NCBI GenBank assembly: GCA_003541985.1
Contig: DPLM01000140.1
Span: 1-7,608, forward strand
DNA from: Deltaproteobacteria bacterium
Lineage (GTDB): Bacteria; SAR324; NAC60-12
Direction of reading: 5' to 3'
Length of the DNA: 7,608 bases
Shown here: piece after piece, positions 7,181-7,608 of the stretch
How the letters are laid out: every line of letters begins with the position of its first letter
How positions within the stretch are numbered: the stretch's first letter is position 1
Notes under the pieces: model-generated
Told to the model about the DNA's origin: nothing
What the model saw: the letters and a program-made list of their open reading frames with translations, nothing else
Database searches by the model: none
Translations under genes and position numbers: made by a program

Positions 7181-7468
7181 CTATAAAAAACTGGTTGAAG
7201 TCGCATTATCGATCCGGATTTTCTTCAGTGCCAAATACTCTTCGCAATTATACCAGTTCATTGCGGATTCCTTATCGAGGAATTTCACCAATACCATCCT
7301 AGTGGGTTCCCACAATGCGTTCTCAAGAACATTGATTTCCCCACCTCTGGAAAGATACTCACCACCGTAACTTTCTATCAATGGTTTGACCTTCCCTTTG
7401 TATTTTCCATAAGCCTCTAAATCATCGATTTTCACATCCACAACTAGATAAACAGGTTTAGCCATCAT
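7181..7468 (-). CDS. DUF1330 family protein, C-terminus probably frameshifted
   Basis: Small protein (95 residues as read) of the DUF1330 family, a dimeric alpha/beta-barrel fold of unknown function. Recognisable blocks are the opening strand KPVYLVVDVKI, then LEAYGKYKGKVKPLIESYGGEYLSRGGE with the conserved YGG and RGG, then RMVLVKFLDKESAMNWYNCEEYLALKKIR, the family's usual strand, helix and xEYxxLKxxR pattern. The family normally ends with a strand resembling IVEG. Here the frame stops at TAG 7181-7183 just before it. Adding one T to the T run (A6 at 7185-7190 on the plus strand) would give FFIEGL and a TAA at 7170-7172. Two adjacent ATGs (7468 and 7465) are possible; MAKP from 7465 looks more typical. 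The ribosome binding site is weak (AGAGA). The gene is convergent with the tRNA pair and stands alone. Confidence 0.8.
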   Translation of the reverse strand: MMAKPVYLVVDVKIDDLEAYGKYKGKVKPLIESYGGEYLSRGGEINVLENALWEPTRMVLVKFLDKESAMNWYNCEEYLALKKIRIDNATSTSFL

Positions 7469-7608
7469 TTCTCTGAAGTTTTGATCTTATTGAGTATTAC
7501 TATTTTTGGATGGTTATCAGGGTACTCCCTAAATAAAATAGTGACAATTCTCTGAATACATCAGCCATTCTTTTCTAAAATTACCCACCCGTGAAGCTTC
7601 TCCAAATA

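Noticed and set aside
7519..7530. AGGG/CCCT mini-hairpin and TTGTCA-like element upstream of the DUF1330 gene
   Set aside because: The stem has only four pairs, and no acceptable -10 element lies 16-18 bases from TTGTCA on the minus strand.
7534..7608. Short minus-strand frames open from the right edge (15-24 codons) as the tail of another gene
   Set aside because: They are too short to identify and no motif is visible; nothing can be supported.

Overview
The window carries ordinary bacterial chromosomal genes with fairly even base composition. Both tRNA genes encode their 3' CCA. The four-domain branching enzyme aligns closely with the E. coli GlgB type. UvrC carries a basic insertion before its RDEAH motif that I associate with deltaproteobacterial UvrCs. 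Together these suggest a Gram-negative, proteobacteria-like organism, perhaps a delta-like or SAR324-like lineage. That placement is inference from a few motifs and is weak. I see no insertion sequence, phage gene, CRISPR array, toxin or mobile-element boundary.

Layout. Positions 2-1767 (+) hold two translationally coupled membrane permeases of a branched-chain amino acid type (LivH/LivM) ABC importer. No ATPase or binding-protein gene follows them, so the partner genes must lie to the left of the window or elsewhere. The permease pair meets, with only 9 bases between stop codons, a minus-strand gene (1777-2388) for an unrecognised 203-residue protein with a predicted N-terminal coiled coil. 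Upstream of it on the same strand lies glgB (2466-4685), the glycogen branching enzyme. A short intergenic region with a small inverted repeat separates glgB from the divergent uvrC (4799-6733), the nuclease subunit of nucleotide excision repair. A strong sigma70-type promoter overlaps the uvrC stop codon and drives tRNA-Glu(TTC), followed by tRNA-Ala(GGC). About 200 non-coding bases follow. Then comes a small minus-strand DUF1330-family gene (7181-7468), whose last codons look shifted out of frame by one base in a T run. The final 140 bases contain no gene I can support.

The genes do not form one system. They belong to separate housekeeping functions: solute import, glycogen synthesis, DNA repair and translation. 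I found no convincing new system. The points most worth checking are the Ser in place of one of UvrC's four Fe-S cysteines, the probable frameshift at the end of the DUF1330 gene, the unassigned coiled-coil protein, and the promoter embedded in the uvrC stop codon.
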